Part shown: piece by piece, positions 1 to 6,047 of the stretch
Numbering within the stretch: the stretch's first letter is position 1
How the letters are laid out: every line of letters begins with the position of its first letter
The notes under the pieces: generated by a model
Databases searched by the model: none
The model's input: only the letters and a program-made list of their open reading frames with translations
Told to the model about the DNA's origin: nothing
Translations under genes and position numbers: made by a program
Assembly: GCA_028875335.1 (NCBI GenBank)
Contig: JAPPEF010000217.1
Location: 1-6,047 of the forward strand
Direction: 5' to 3'
DNA from: Gemmatimonadota bacterium
GTDB lineage: Bacteria > Latescibacterota > UBA2968 > UBA8231
DNA length: 6,047 nt

Positions 1-1970
1 GTCTCGCGGATGGTCACGTCCGCACCCCGCGACAGAAGCAGTTTGAGCACATCGATCGAACGACTGCGGATCGCCACATGAAGGGCAGTAGGCTGATAGT
101 TGCTCGACACTCGGTCGATGTCCGCACCTCTGTCTAGAAGTAGCTCAGCGACGGCCCGGTGGTTTTTTTGCGCGGCGATCTTGAGTGCCGGCGGGTCGTC
201 ATTGGCGAGTGTCGGGTCCGAGTCGAGCATCGATGCAACGAGATCGAGGCGTCCGAGGGCCGAGGCGGTCTGGATCGTCATGGGTGCCCCGTGCTCGACT
301 AAGACGTCGACGATGTCGCCGTGACCCGCCATGGCGGCGTGGCGCAGCAGGTCGTGCTTGACCAAAGGTCGCTCAAGGAGTCCCGGTGCCTGCTGTTGCA
401 CGTCGCGCAGGCTGCGCGCGTCTCCGTCGATGACCGCATCGATAAGCTGTGCCCGCAGCCGCAGGATGCGGGCGCGTTCCCGCTTGGGTAGACCGAGGAT
501 CCCGCGGAGCTCCTCCAGGAGGCCACGCGTCGACTCGTTCGCTGTCCGCTGGATCTTCTCCTCGTCGAGTTCCGAGTCCGTCGCCGCCTCGACGTCGACA
601 CCATGTGTGACGAGCAGCTCCACCATGGCCCCCTGGCTGAGTCGAGTGGCGAGTCGAAGCGCACGCCGAGCGCAGTGGCTCGCCGGGTTTCCTCCCCGCT
701 TCAGCAGCAACCGGACCCTGTCCAGGTCGCCGGCGCGGGCCGGCCATTGCAGGCCCGACCACATGGTCAGCGTGGAGTTCGGATCGGCACCCGCCTCCAG
801 CAGCATCTCCACGGCGGCGGTCGTGCCGTTGCGTAGCGCCGTGTAGAGCGGCACGGAGACCGGCGGATTGTCATCGGGTGCAGGACCACCCCCCGGGACC
901 CGGTCCCAGAACTTGCCGGTGCGAACGCCCGCCCAGCCGCTGCAGTCGACGCATTCGGGCAAAGCGCCGTGATCGAGTAGGAGACGGACGATCTCGTCGT
1001 AGCCGTATTCGATGGCGATCCCGAGCGGATTTCCCGACAAGTTCAGGACGACATCGTGCTCGAGAATCATCTCCACGAGGCGCGTCGAGCCGGACCAGAC
1101 CGCCCAGACGATGGGGGGCGTTGGCCCCCCATCAGGCCAAGCGGCGACCGGGTGTGCCTGTGAGGAATCAGCTCGCAGGATTGCCCTGGCCCTATCCTCG
1201 TCGCGCGCCAGGAGGGCACCGTAAATGTCGTCCTCTACGCCCATGTCGAGTAAAGCCAGCACGATCTTGTCGTTGCCGGGCAGGCGGGCTGCCTTCAGCG
1301 GCGTCAGGCCGAACCGATCCTCGGCGTGGATATCGGCGCCAAACCGGATCAGCAGCTTGAATAATCCCGGACTTGGCTTGTAGCTGCCCGGCTTGCTGAC
1401 CGCCAGATTGAGCGGGAGACCGTGGTCCGTCTCGATGTTAGCGAGACTAGGGTCGGCCTCGAGGAGTATCCGCGTCTCCCGAAGCAGTCCGAGTCGAAGC
1501 GTATGAGAGATGTCGTACTGCGCGCCAGTGGACACTAGGCTTTTGAACATGTCCCTACCGTAAGCCGTGGCGACCGCAGCCTCGATCGGGGGCAGTTCGG
1601 TGTAGCATTCTACGTCGGCCCCGTTGGCCAGCAGCAGCTCGAAGAGATCGTGATGGCGCGTCCACGCTGCCATCTCCAGTGGCGGCAGAGAGTCCAGGAC
1701 CCGGCTGTTGATGTCGGCACCGTAGTCGATGAGCAGTTGGGCGCAGTCCAGGTCACCCTTGTTCCTTCTGCGGGGCCGTCGCTCCCGATCGGCCTTGGCG
1801 TTGGTCCGGTGCAACAGTGTCGGCCTGAGCATTACGCTGTGGTCGTCGTGCTCAAGGATCTGATGGACGAGTGCCGGGTTCGTTTTCAGAAGTGGCTCGA
1901 GCCTCTTGGCGTCACCGGCTTCGACGGCTTCGAGCGCGGCTTGGATCTTAGCTGGTTTCAGTGCGTTCAT
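1..1970 (-). CDS. Large ankyrin-repeat protein, 3' end beyond the window
   Basis: I translated this frame by hand from the ATG at 1970-1968 to the left edge and met no stop: 656 codons, C-terminus missing. The product is a tandem ankyrin protein, a family that folds into a solenoid and binds partner proteins; the partner is unknown. Typical repeat cores are visible at about residues 74-90 (AQLLIDYGADINS), 108-121, 203-216 (FKLLIRFGADIHAED), 326-340, 385-398 (AVEMLLEAGADPNS), 416-429, 447-462, 552-566, 606-620 and 638-653. Internal blocks restart with a helix of the type ALLARDEDRARAIL (252-265). Two stretches are not ankyrin-like: an Arg-rich loop at 62-69 (RERRPRRR) and a charged helical linker at about 462-512. 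I see no signal peptide or membrane segment, so it is probably cytoplasmic. No good Shine-Dalgarno precedes the ATG; a TTG six codons upstream (1988) is the only nearby in-frame alternative. It lies 83 bases after the other ankyrin gene and may be co-transcribed with it. Confidence 0.9.
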   Translation of the reverse strand, partial: MNALKPAKIQAALEAVEAGDAKRLEPLLKTNPALVHQILEHDDHSVMLRPTLLHRTNAKADRERRPRRRNKGDLDCAQLLIDYGADINSRVLDSLPPLEMAAWTRHHDLFELLLANGADVECYTELPPIEAAVATAYGRDMFKSLVSTGAQYDISHTLRLGLLRETRILLEADPSLANIETDHGLPLNLAVSKPGSYKPSPGLFKLLIRFGADIHAEDRFGLTPLKAARLPGNDKIVLALLDMGVEDDIYGALLARDEDRARAILRADSSQAHPVAAWPDGGPTPPIVWAVWSGSTRLVEMILEHDVVLNLSGNPLGIAIEYGYDEIVRLLLDHGALPECVDCSGWAGVRTGKFWDRVPGGGPAPDDNPPVSVPLYTALRNGTTAAVEMLLEAGADPNSTLTMWSGLQWPARAGDLDRVRLLLKRGGNPASHCARRALRLATRLSQGAMVELLVTHGVDVEAATDSELDEEKIQRTANESTRGLLEELRGILGLPKRERARILRLRAQLIDAVIDGDARSLRDVQQQAPGLLERPLVKHDLLRHAAMAGHGDIVDVLVEHGAPMTIQTASALGRLDLVASMLDSDPTLANDDPPALKIAAQKNHRAVAELLLDRGADIDRVSSNYQPTALHVAIRSRSIDVLKLLLSRGADVTIRE

Positions 1971-2053
1971 AACTACATATCGGCTCAAGCTGCACGGGTG
2001 TTGCCGGACACACCGGTTAGGGAGCAGTTTCGATTGTCAATCTTGTACCAAAC
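1971..2053. other. Short spacer between two ankyrin genes
   Basis: This 83-base gap holds no gene. On the minus strand it has a perfect TTGACA (2040-2035) but no acceptable -10 element at 16 to 18 bases, so I do not call a promoter. The TTGACA sits inside a small palindrome, GATTGTCAATC (2032-2042). A weak GGTGT/ACACC inverted repeat (1997-2001 and 2010-2014) is followed by no T-run on the minus strand, so there is no evident intrinsic terminator. Co-transcription of the two flanking genes is the simplest reading. Confidence 0.5.
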
Positions 2054-3067
2054 TCAAGACCGCCGATCATCGAGGAACTGGGTTGCCTCGGCATCGAGCG
2101 TCGCACCACAGTCCGCTAATGCGCATAGGGCCTCGAGCCTGTTTCGTTTGACGGCGAACTGCGCTGGTGAGCGACCGAAGTTGTCTAGGTCGTCAAGCGA
2201 AACGCCCCGCCTGTGCAGGTACTCGATCATTGCAGGGAGATTTTCGTTTGCCGCAACGTGCATCAACGTGCCCCGCTCGCCATCAAAGTGGCCGATATCG
2301 CATCTCGCATGTAGATCTGCGTCCTCTAGCGCATCTAGGCGTTCGGTCATCTGCGCTTGAACGAGATGCCTGGGCGTCAACGAGACGCCCGCCTCTGCGA
2401 AGATCTCCATGAGATCGACGTGACCATGGTCGGCGATGGTGCCGAGCGCGTCGAAACCCCACTCAGTAGTCACGGTGGGGTCTGCGCCGCGTTCGAACAG
2501 ATACCGAGCGAACCGTTTCATGCCCAACCAGCCGACGTAACCGAGCGGCGTCTCGCCGCCATCCCCAATCGTGTTTATTTGGGTGCCGCGATCGATCAGG
2601 AGTGACGCCATCGCAATGTGCTGGTCGGTCGTCTGGTCACCGCCGTCCTTTGCCCATCGTGGCATCGCCAGATGGAGAAGTGACGCCCCACGCTCGACGC
2701 CAAGATCCTTGTTGTAGACCCGTGCCCTCGCCAGATAGGGGAACGCATCGAGGATCTCGGCGGCCGTGCTGAGATCCAACGCCTTTACCGCTTCCTTAAG
2801 TGCTTCAAACGTCTCGCGGGGTGCGACAGAGATGTTCTCTGAAAAGCATCGATTAAGATGATACGGACCCTCAAAACCGCGTTCCCGGGCAAGGGCGATG
2901 GAACAGTTGTGTGGCGTCGCACCTTCTTGAATAGCCGCATCGCTGAAGGGCTCGAGAATCGGGAACGCGTTGCGGTAACGCGCAATTGCCTCGCGATCAC
3001 CGCTTTGAACAGCCGCATGCATCACCTTTCCATGGGTGCTCTCGTCCGGTCTTGCTTCTGCTGTCAT
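2054..3067 (-). CDS. Ankyrin-repeat protein, 337 residues
   Basis: This is a complete soluble ankyrin-repeat protein whose binding partner is unknown. I place the start at the ATG at 3067-3065. A GTG two codons upstream (3073) overlaps the Shine-Dalgarno AAAGGAG at 3079-3073, whereas the ATG sits five bases after it. The N-terminal part (about 1-80) is helical and carries SIALARERGFEGPYHLNR near 56-73, which resembles the ARExGFxSWxxLxxH motif that precedes the repeats in many bacterial ankyrin proteins. Repeats follow at about 125-165 (with a long inserted loop), 168-200 (GGETPLGYVGW... FERGADPT), 201-234, 266-296 (GTLMHVAANEN... HRRGVSLDD) and 297-329. The chain ends soon after the last repeat. 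There is no signal peptide or transmembrane segment. It leads the larger ankyrin gene by 83 bases, and a hairpin-rich region lies immediately upstream. Confidence 0.9.
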   Translation of the reverse strand: MTAEARPDESTHGKVMHAAVQSGDREAIARYRNAFPILEPFSDAAIQEGATPHNCSIALARERGFEGPYHLNRCFSENISVAPRETFEALKEAVKALDLSTAAEILDAFPYLARARVYNKDLGVERGASLLHLAMPRWAKDGGDQTTDQHIAMASLLIDRGTQINTIGDGGETPLGYVGWLGMKRFARYLFERGADPTVTTEWGFDALGTIADHGHVDLMEIFAEAGVSLTPRHLVQAQMTERLDALEDADLHARCDIGHFDGERGTLMHVAANENLPAMIEYLHRRGVSLDDLDNFGRSPAQFAVKRNRLEALCALADCGATLDAEATQFLDDRRS

Positions 3068-3072
3068 TTCCA

Positions 3073-3079
3073 CTCCTTT
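3073..3079 (-). promoter_or_regulatory. Shine-Dalgarno that fixes the 337-residue ankyrin start
   Basis: The minus strand reads AAAGGAG here, followed by TGGAA and then ATG at 3067-3065. The spacing of five bases is normal for this ATG. The competing GTG at 3073 would begin on the last G of the same motif, so it cannot use it. Confidence 0.8.
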
Positions 3080-3146
3080 GGGGTTGGGTGTCCAGCGAAC
3101 TCATATCCGCACCTGCGGCGGGGAGCTTCGAATCCTCGGGAATTTC

Positions 3147-3162
3147 TGGCGTTTTAACGCCA
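3147..3162. repeat. Near-perfect palindrome, possible operator
   Basis: TGGCGTT (3147-3153) pairs with AACGCCA (3156-3162) across a two-base centre. It lies 80 bases upstream of the ankyrin start codon. The compact symmetry would suit a dimeric regulator site. It is not followed by a T-run on either strand, so it does not look like a terminator. The regulatory role is inference. Confidence 0.5.
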
Positions 3163-3214
3163 AGCAAGGAGATAGATGTAACCCAGTCAAGTTTTTTGTA
3201 GTGTGAAATTCTAT

Positions 3215-3237
3215 CGTAATGGGCAGTGTCCATTACG
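3215..3237. repeat. 8-bp perfect inverted repeat with 7-base loop
   Basis: CGTAATGG (3215-3222) and CCATTACG (3230-3237) are exact reverse complements separated by GCAGTGT. The arms are AT-mixed, unlike the GC-rich hairpins to the right. No run of T follows on the minus strand. It could be an operator, an RNA hairpin, or the end of a degraded mobile element; the sequence alone does not decide. Confidence 0.6.
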
Positions 3238-3247
3238 GGGTGCTTTC

Positions 3248-3298
3248 GGCTAACGGTTTGCCCGTTGACGACCCCGCGCATGCGGGGTGGGCGTAGCC
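3248..3298. repeat. Nested imperfect hairpin with a GC-rich core
   Basis: Three blocks pair in nested order: GGCTA (3248-3252) with TAGCC (3294-3298), GCCC (3260-3263) with GGGC (3289-3292), and ACCCCGC (3271-3277) with GCGGGGT (3282-3288) around the loop GCAT. The left arm has two 7-base bulges while the right arm is almost continuous. Competing local hairpins are also possible: AACGG/CCGTT (3252-3256, 3262-3266) and GGGC/GCCC (3289-3292, 3296-3299). It lies just downstream of the secreted-protein gene, so it could stabilise or end that transcript, but no T-run follows. Confidence 0.55.
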
Positions 3299-3302
3299 CC
3301 AA

Positions 3303-3316
3303 GCGCCGTATGGCGC
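3303..3316. repeat. Small GC hairpin after a stop codon
   Basis: GCGCC (3303-3307) and GGCGC (3312-3316) flank the loop GTAT. On the minus strand it begins 12 bases after the stop codon of the secreted protein. The bases that follow are TTGGGGC, so it lacks the U-rich tail of an intrinsic terminator. It may be part of one structured 3' region together with the neighbouring hairpins. Confidence 0.5.
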
Positions 3317-3328
3317 GCAGCGTAAATT

Positions 3329-5491
3329 TCAGTATGCTACAGCGACGGGCTGCAGGCGGATCTCACTGCCCTTATCCGTCTCTACTTCCACCCGCGCCAG
3401 ATAGATGCCAGGGCCGATCAGCTGTCCGGCTCCATCCCGACCGTCCCAGCGGGCCGTATGGCGCCCCGCGGCCTGCGCCTCTGGCTGCGCCTGCCATACC
3501 CGCCGTCCGTCTAGGGCATAGATGCCGACCTTTACCGCGGATGCCTGCTGCACCCGGAACAAGGTATACTGGATGGATAACTGGTCGTTGACGCCGTCCC
3601 CCTGAGGGGTAAAAGCGCGGCTCCCCACCTCGAGATCCCCCAGAACTCCCCTTGCCGAGGAGGCCGACGCCACCACCACCAACTGGTTGGAACCAAGCTC
3701 CTCGCTGACATCACCGCCTTCGACCCGCTGCAACAAGCTCTGTTCCCCGCGGTTGAAGACCTCCCCTCCGAACTCGCCGGCCTCGTCGTAGAGCACCGTT
3801 TCCAGCCCAATGCGCAACCGCTGATCGCCCTCCGGACTCAAACGGCGGGGCAAAAATACAACAAAACCGCTTTCCTCGTTCACGATGCTGTCTGGTTCCA
3901 CGGTGCCGAGGGGCTCACCTATCTCCAGCCAGCCGAACTCCGCTTCCGCCGGCGTCATGATCCGCACGACGTCGAAGCCGGTGCGATCCGCGCTGGAAAA
4001 TTCAACGCCAATATCGTATACGAACGACTTTTTCTCGCCCGCCGGCACGCGCACTCGCCCGCCCTGCGGCTGGTGATCTTCCTCCAGTACCACCTCGCCC
4101 ACGACCCGATCCGCCAACAGCGGCGCGATCTCGATCTGCAGCGAATCCAGCCGGGCAAAGTCAAAGAACGCATCCGTCTTTAGCTGAACCCGCAGCTGAA
4201 AGTAGCGCCCCCACGGCAGGCGCGGGTGCTGCCCCGACTCCTCGAGTGGCACCGACCAGAAACTCCAGTTTTTCAGATCCTCGACCACCGGCCCGCGGAA
4301 TCCCACCGTCGGCACCGTGGCACCGCGCGCCTCCAGTCTAGATATGGAACTGATCAAGGTCGCCCTCGGCACGGAGGAAGTCAGCCGTTCCCACTGTTTC
4401 TTGGTCACCTCCACGTGGGCTCCCAGATCGTCAAAGCCGAAGTAGGCCGTCGGAGTGTCGTCGCGACCCGTCCTGATCTCCACCTGGACGCGGACCGGAC
4501 CGTCCTCGAGGGCGACCAACTGCTCCCCGTCCTTGCGCCACTTGCTCACCTCGAAGACCACTCGCCCGAAGTTGACCTCCCACCCCAGGTCCACTATCTG
4601 CGACTCCCAAGTCGCCGTAGGCGCAAAACCCCGGCCGTAGACCTCCATCTCCGCATAAGCCGACTGGACGACGATCGGCCGACCGTCCAAAGTGAGTCCG
4701 TCGGGGACTTCGAGCAGGCGCAAATAGCGCAAATTCTGCAGCGGGAAGCGGACCTCGGTGACGCTGTCGCGGTTGGCTTGGCGGTAGGTTAGCTGATTTT
4801 CCAGCGGGCAGCAGAAGCCCGCCCCGCGCCATCTGAAGCCCTGCGCCATCTCCTCTTCCATTATACCTCCCTCGTCTTGGCGGGCTGTCAGGCTGAATGA
4901 TTTGAGGACATAGTTGGGACGAAAGGGCTGGTCGCTGTCGGAGCTCATCCCCTCGGGAGGGTAGAACACAAAGCGCTCCACCGGCACCTGCGCGCCTATA
5001 TCTATCGTGTAATAGAAAGACGACCCCGATGGTGGGCGGCTGCGCGGGTCGGCGACCTCGTCCCTGCGCTCGACGTAGGTGGCGGGATCGCCGTCGACGA
5101 AGACGAGGAGGTTGGCCTGGTACAAAATGCCGTAATTCCCCAGGTTCTCGTCGCGGCTCTTCAATAGAAAGTTGCCGTGTCCCAGCCACAAACGCGGATG
5201 ACCCGGGTGGTAAACCGGGTCGAAGGTGAACCTGAAGGGCTGCCAGGGGCCCAACTGAGGCAAGAGGTTCTCGTCCGGCTTGAGTTCGAAAGGCTGGAGC
5301 GCCCCCGCGGCGGTCGAGTCGTCCGTCATCAGGCTGAAATCCGCTACTTCCGTCCAGGAAACGCCGCCCTCTCCTCCGAGCCGCCACCAATTTTCTTGGG
5401 CCGCCCCATGGCTGCAAAACCCTGCAATCCCACACAGCACGGCAAAGGCCAAAATCGCCACTTTCTTAGGCTCATGTTGTTTCTGCTTCAT
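3329..5491 (-). CDS. Secreted multidomain beta-rich protein with C-terminal FlgD-like Ig domain
   Basis: The predicted product has 720 residues and is probably exported to the cell surface or medium. I chose the ATG at 5491-5489 because it directly begins a signal peptide: a basic start (KQKQHEPKK), a hydrophobic stretch (VAILAFAVLCGIAGF) and a likely cut after GAA near residue 31. An upstream GTG (5569) would add 26 unsuitable residues. No lipobox fits. Around 124-180 lies a discoidin-like (F5/8-type) segment with VDGDPATYVERRDE and YYTIDIG. Next come AEMEVYGRGFAP (280-291), IRTGRDD (339-345), NWSFWS (408-413), RYFQLRVQL (429-437) and GFDVVRIMTP (505-514), blocks I recall together in Latescibacterota-type surface proteins. 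The end carries FTPQGDGVND (627-636), VGIYALDGRRV (655-665), WDGRDGAG (682-689) and GPGIYLARV (693-701), the pattern of FlgD-like Ig or gliding/secretion C-terminal domains. Ligand and function are unknown. A catalytic motif was not seen. Confidence 0.9.
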   Translation of the reverse strand: MKQKQHEPKKVAILAFAVLCGIAGFCSHGAAQENWWRLGGEGGVSWTEVADFSLMTDDSTAAGALQPFELKPDENLLPQLGPWQPFRFTFDPVYHPGHPRLWLGHGNFLLKSRDENLGNYGILYQANLLVFVDGDPATYVERRDEVADPRSRPPSGSSFYYTIDIGAQVPVERFVFYPPEGMSSDSDQPFRPNYVLKSFSLTARQDEGGIMEEEMAQGFRWRGAGFCCPLENQLTYRQANRDSVTEVRFPLQNLRYLRLLEVPDGLTLDGRPIVVQSAYAEMEVYGRGFAPTATWESQIVDLGWEVNFGRVVFEVSKWRKDGEQLVALEDGPVRVQVEIRTGRDDTPTAYFGFDDLGAHVEVTKKQWERLTSSVPRATLISSISRLEARGATVPTVGFRGPVVEDLKNWSFWSVPLEESGQHPRLPWGRYFQLRVQLKTDAFFDFARLDSLQIEIAPLLADRVVGEVVLEEDHQPQGGRVRVPAGEKKSFVYDIGVEFSSADRTGFDVVRIMTPAEAEFGWLEIGEPLGTVEPDSIVNEESGFVVFLPRRLSPEGDQRLRIGLETVLYDEAGEFGGEVFNRGEQSLLQRVEGGDVSEELGSNQLVVVASASSARGVLGDLEVGSRAFTPQGDGVNDQLSIQYTLFRVQQASAVKVGIYALDGRRVWQAQPEAQAAGRHTARWDGRDGAGQLIGPGIYLARVEVETDKGSEIRLQPVAVAY

Positions 5492-5516
5492 CAGACTATT
5501 CCCAAGAAGCCGCTTA

Positions 5517-5544
5517 AAATTAGCCGCCTGAAACCAACTTTCAA
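5517..5544 (-). promoter_or_regulatory. Candidate sigma-70-like promoter for the secreted protein
   Basis: On the minus strand TTGAAA (5544-5539) and TAATTT (5522-5517) are separated by 16 bases and lie in a locally AT-rich patch of the 87-base gap before the ATG at 5491. The -10 is a weak match. This is a pattern match only, and the sigma factor preferences of the host are unknown. Confidence 0.3.
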
Positions 5545-5578
5545 AATTGCACCGATCTTGGGGCCGCACAGCGTCGTG

Positions 5579-6047
5579 TTAGCTTGCATTCTGGGTTCGT
5601 GATCTGATTGCGGCAGCAGAACGCTGAATCTCTTCAAGGATGAATGTTAGGAAGGCGAGCGTCGTGTTCTCCTCGCCTTGTGAGATGTTTCCTGACCCAT
5701 GATGTTTGGTAAGAGATTGCTCGATGAAACTGGCCCAAGGTTCTCCATAATTCTTTCGAGCCCACTCAGTTGCACGGGGCTTGGAGGCGACTGTTCCCGT
5801 TGCCAACGAATACCGCAAACGACAAAGAGTTTGAACTACAAATACTTGGGCTTCTGCTTGGCGTAGCCATAGCAACCACGTCGGGTCGTGTGCTGCCTGT
5901 TGTATCCATCGACCGACAATCTTCGTCGCTGCGGCGTGGAGTTCCTGAGTCTCAATTGGGTCGACCAGTGTTCGCGAATCGGGTCCGATAACGCTCACGC
6001 TCTGATCGCAGATGGTGAGACATTGAAAAACCCATCCATCTTCGAGT
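5579..6047 (-). CDS. C-terminal part of an AadA-like nucleotidyltransferase family protein, 5' end beyond the window
   Basis: The frame is open from the right edge to the TGA at 5581-5579, giving 155 visible residues. A GTG at 5998 could start a 139-residue protein, but it has no Shine-Dalgarno, and the 16 codons before it (EDGWVFQCLTICDQS) read as protein, so I treat the gene as 5' truncated by the window. The segment GPDSRTLVDP (21-30) followed by TLCRLRYSLATG (73-84) and SKPRATEWA (88-96) matches the helical C-terminal domain (DUF4111-like) of AadA aminoglycoside adenylyltransferases and relatives. In that family the catalytic GSxxxxxxSDxD motif is N-terminal, which here lies outside the window, so activity and substrate cannot be judged. 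Base composition seems lower in GC than the next gene: one counted 60-base line here has 31 G+C against 39 in a line of the secreted-protein gene. Confidence 0.65.
   Translation of the reverse strand, partial: LEDGWVFQCLTICDQSVSVIGPDSRTLVDPIETQELHAAATKIVGRWIQQAAHDPTWLLWLRQAEAQVFVVQTLCRLRYSLATGTVASKPRATEWARKNYGEPWASFIEQSLTKHHGSGNISQGEENTTLAFLTFILEEIQRSAAAIRSRTQNAS

Larger units (their letters stand above)
3068..3328. other. Hairpin-rich intergenic region
   Basis: This 261-base stretch separates the stop codon of the secreted protein (3331-3329) from the ankyrin gene start. I see no credible gene in it: the open frame across 3302-2997 on the minus strand runs into the ankyrin gene out of frame and has no coding signature. 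The region holds at least six inverted repeats between 3147 and 3316, listed separately. None is followed by a T-run on the minus strand, so a classical intrinsic terminator for the upstream gene is not visible. A TTGACT (3190-3185, minus) lacks a matching -10, so the ankyrin promoter was not located, although one is expected somewhere here. Confidence 0.7.

Noticed and set aside
1650..2360. 236-residue open frame on the plus strand
   Set aside because: It is antisense to both ankyrin genes and their spacer, and has no ankyrin-like or other family pattern.
3271..3288. CRISPR array
   Set aside because: There is only one copy of the palindromic unit, with no repeat at about 60-base spacing on either side and no cas gene in the window.
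3248..3298. Integron attC site
   Set aside because: The right-hand arm reads CGTAGCC, not the conserved GTTRRRY core, and no integrase or cassette boundary is seen.
2997..3302. 101-residue open frame on the minus strand across the intergenic region
   Set aside because: It spans the inverted repeats and ends inside the ankyrin gene out of frame. The real start with AAAGGAG lies within it.
3303..3316. Rho-independent terminator for the secreted-protein gene
   Set aside because: The hairpin is short and is followed on the minus strand by TTGGGGC rather than a U-rich run.
4226..4792. 188-residue open frame on the plus strand
   Set aside because: It is antisense to the secreted-protein gene, rich in His, Arg and Leu, and has no domain or ribosome binding site that I could support.
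4431..5435. 334-residue open frame on the minus strand
   Set aside because: It lies wholly within the secreted-protein gene in another frame, is Arg/Gly/Pro-rich as expected for a high-GC shadow, and has no recognisable domain, while the longer frame has a signal peptide and family motifs.

Overview
The window reads as a gene-dense, fairly high-GC bacterial fragment with all four recognisable genes on the minus strand, so transcription runs right to left. The best organism clue is the large secreted protein at 3329-5491. Its chain of beta-rich blocks ending in an FTPxGDGVND motif and a FlgD-like Ig domain is a layout I associate with Candidatus Latescibacterota, Poribacteria and related uncultured phyla. 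That assignment rests on memory of the family and is inference. No ribosomal or other marker gene is present to place the organism.

Layout in transcription order. (1) 6047-5579: the 3' end of a gene whose product resembles the helical C-terminal domain of AadA-type (aminoglycoside 3''-adenylyltransferase-like) nucleotidyltransferases; its start and catalytic domain lie outside the window. (2) 5491-3329: a 720-residue exported protein with a clear Sec signal peptide, a discoidin-like (F5/8-type) region, further beta-rich modules and a C-terminal FlgD-like Ig domain. (3) 3328-3068: a 261-base intergenic stretch unusually rich in inverted repeats, including an imperfect nested hairpin with a 16-base GC-rich core. 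(4) 3067-2054: a cytoplasmic ankyrin-repeat protein of 337 residues with a strong Shine-Dalgarno sequence. (5) 1970-1: a second, much larger ankyrin-repeat protein, open for 656 codons and running off the left edge.

The two ankyrin genes are 83 bases apart, share a strand and probably form one transcription unit of scaffold or binding proteins with unknown partners. The secreted protein and the nucleotidyltransferase-like gene show no functional link to them. I see no transposase, integrase, tRNA, rRNA or CRISPR array. I do not see a convincing new system. The hairpin cluster and the tandem ankyrin genes are the parts most worth a second look.
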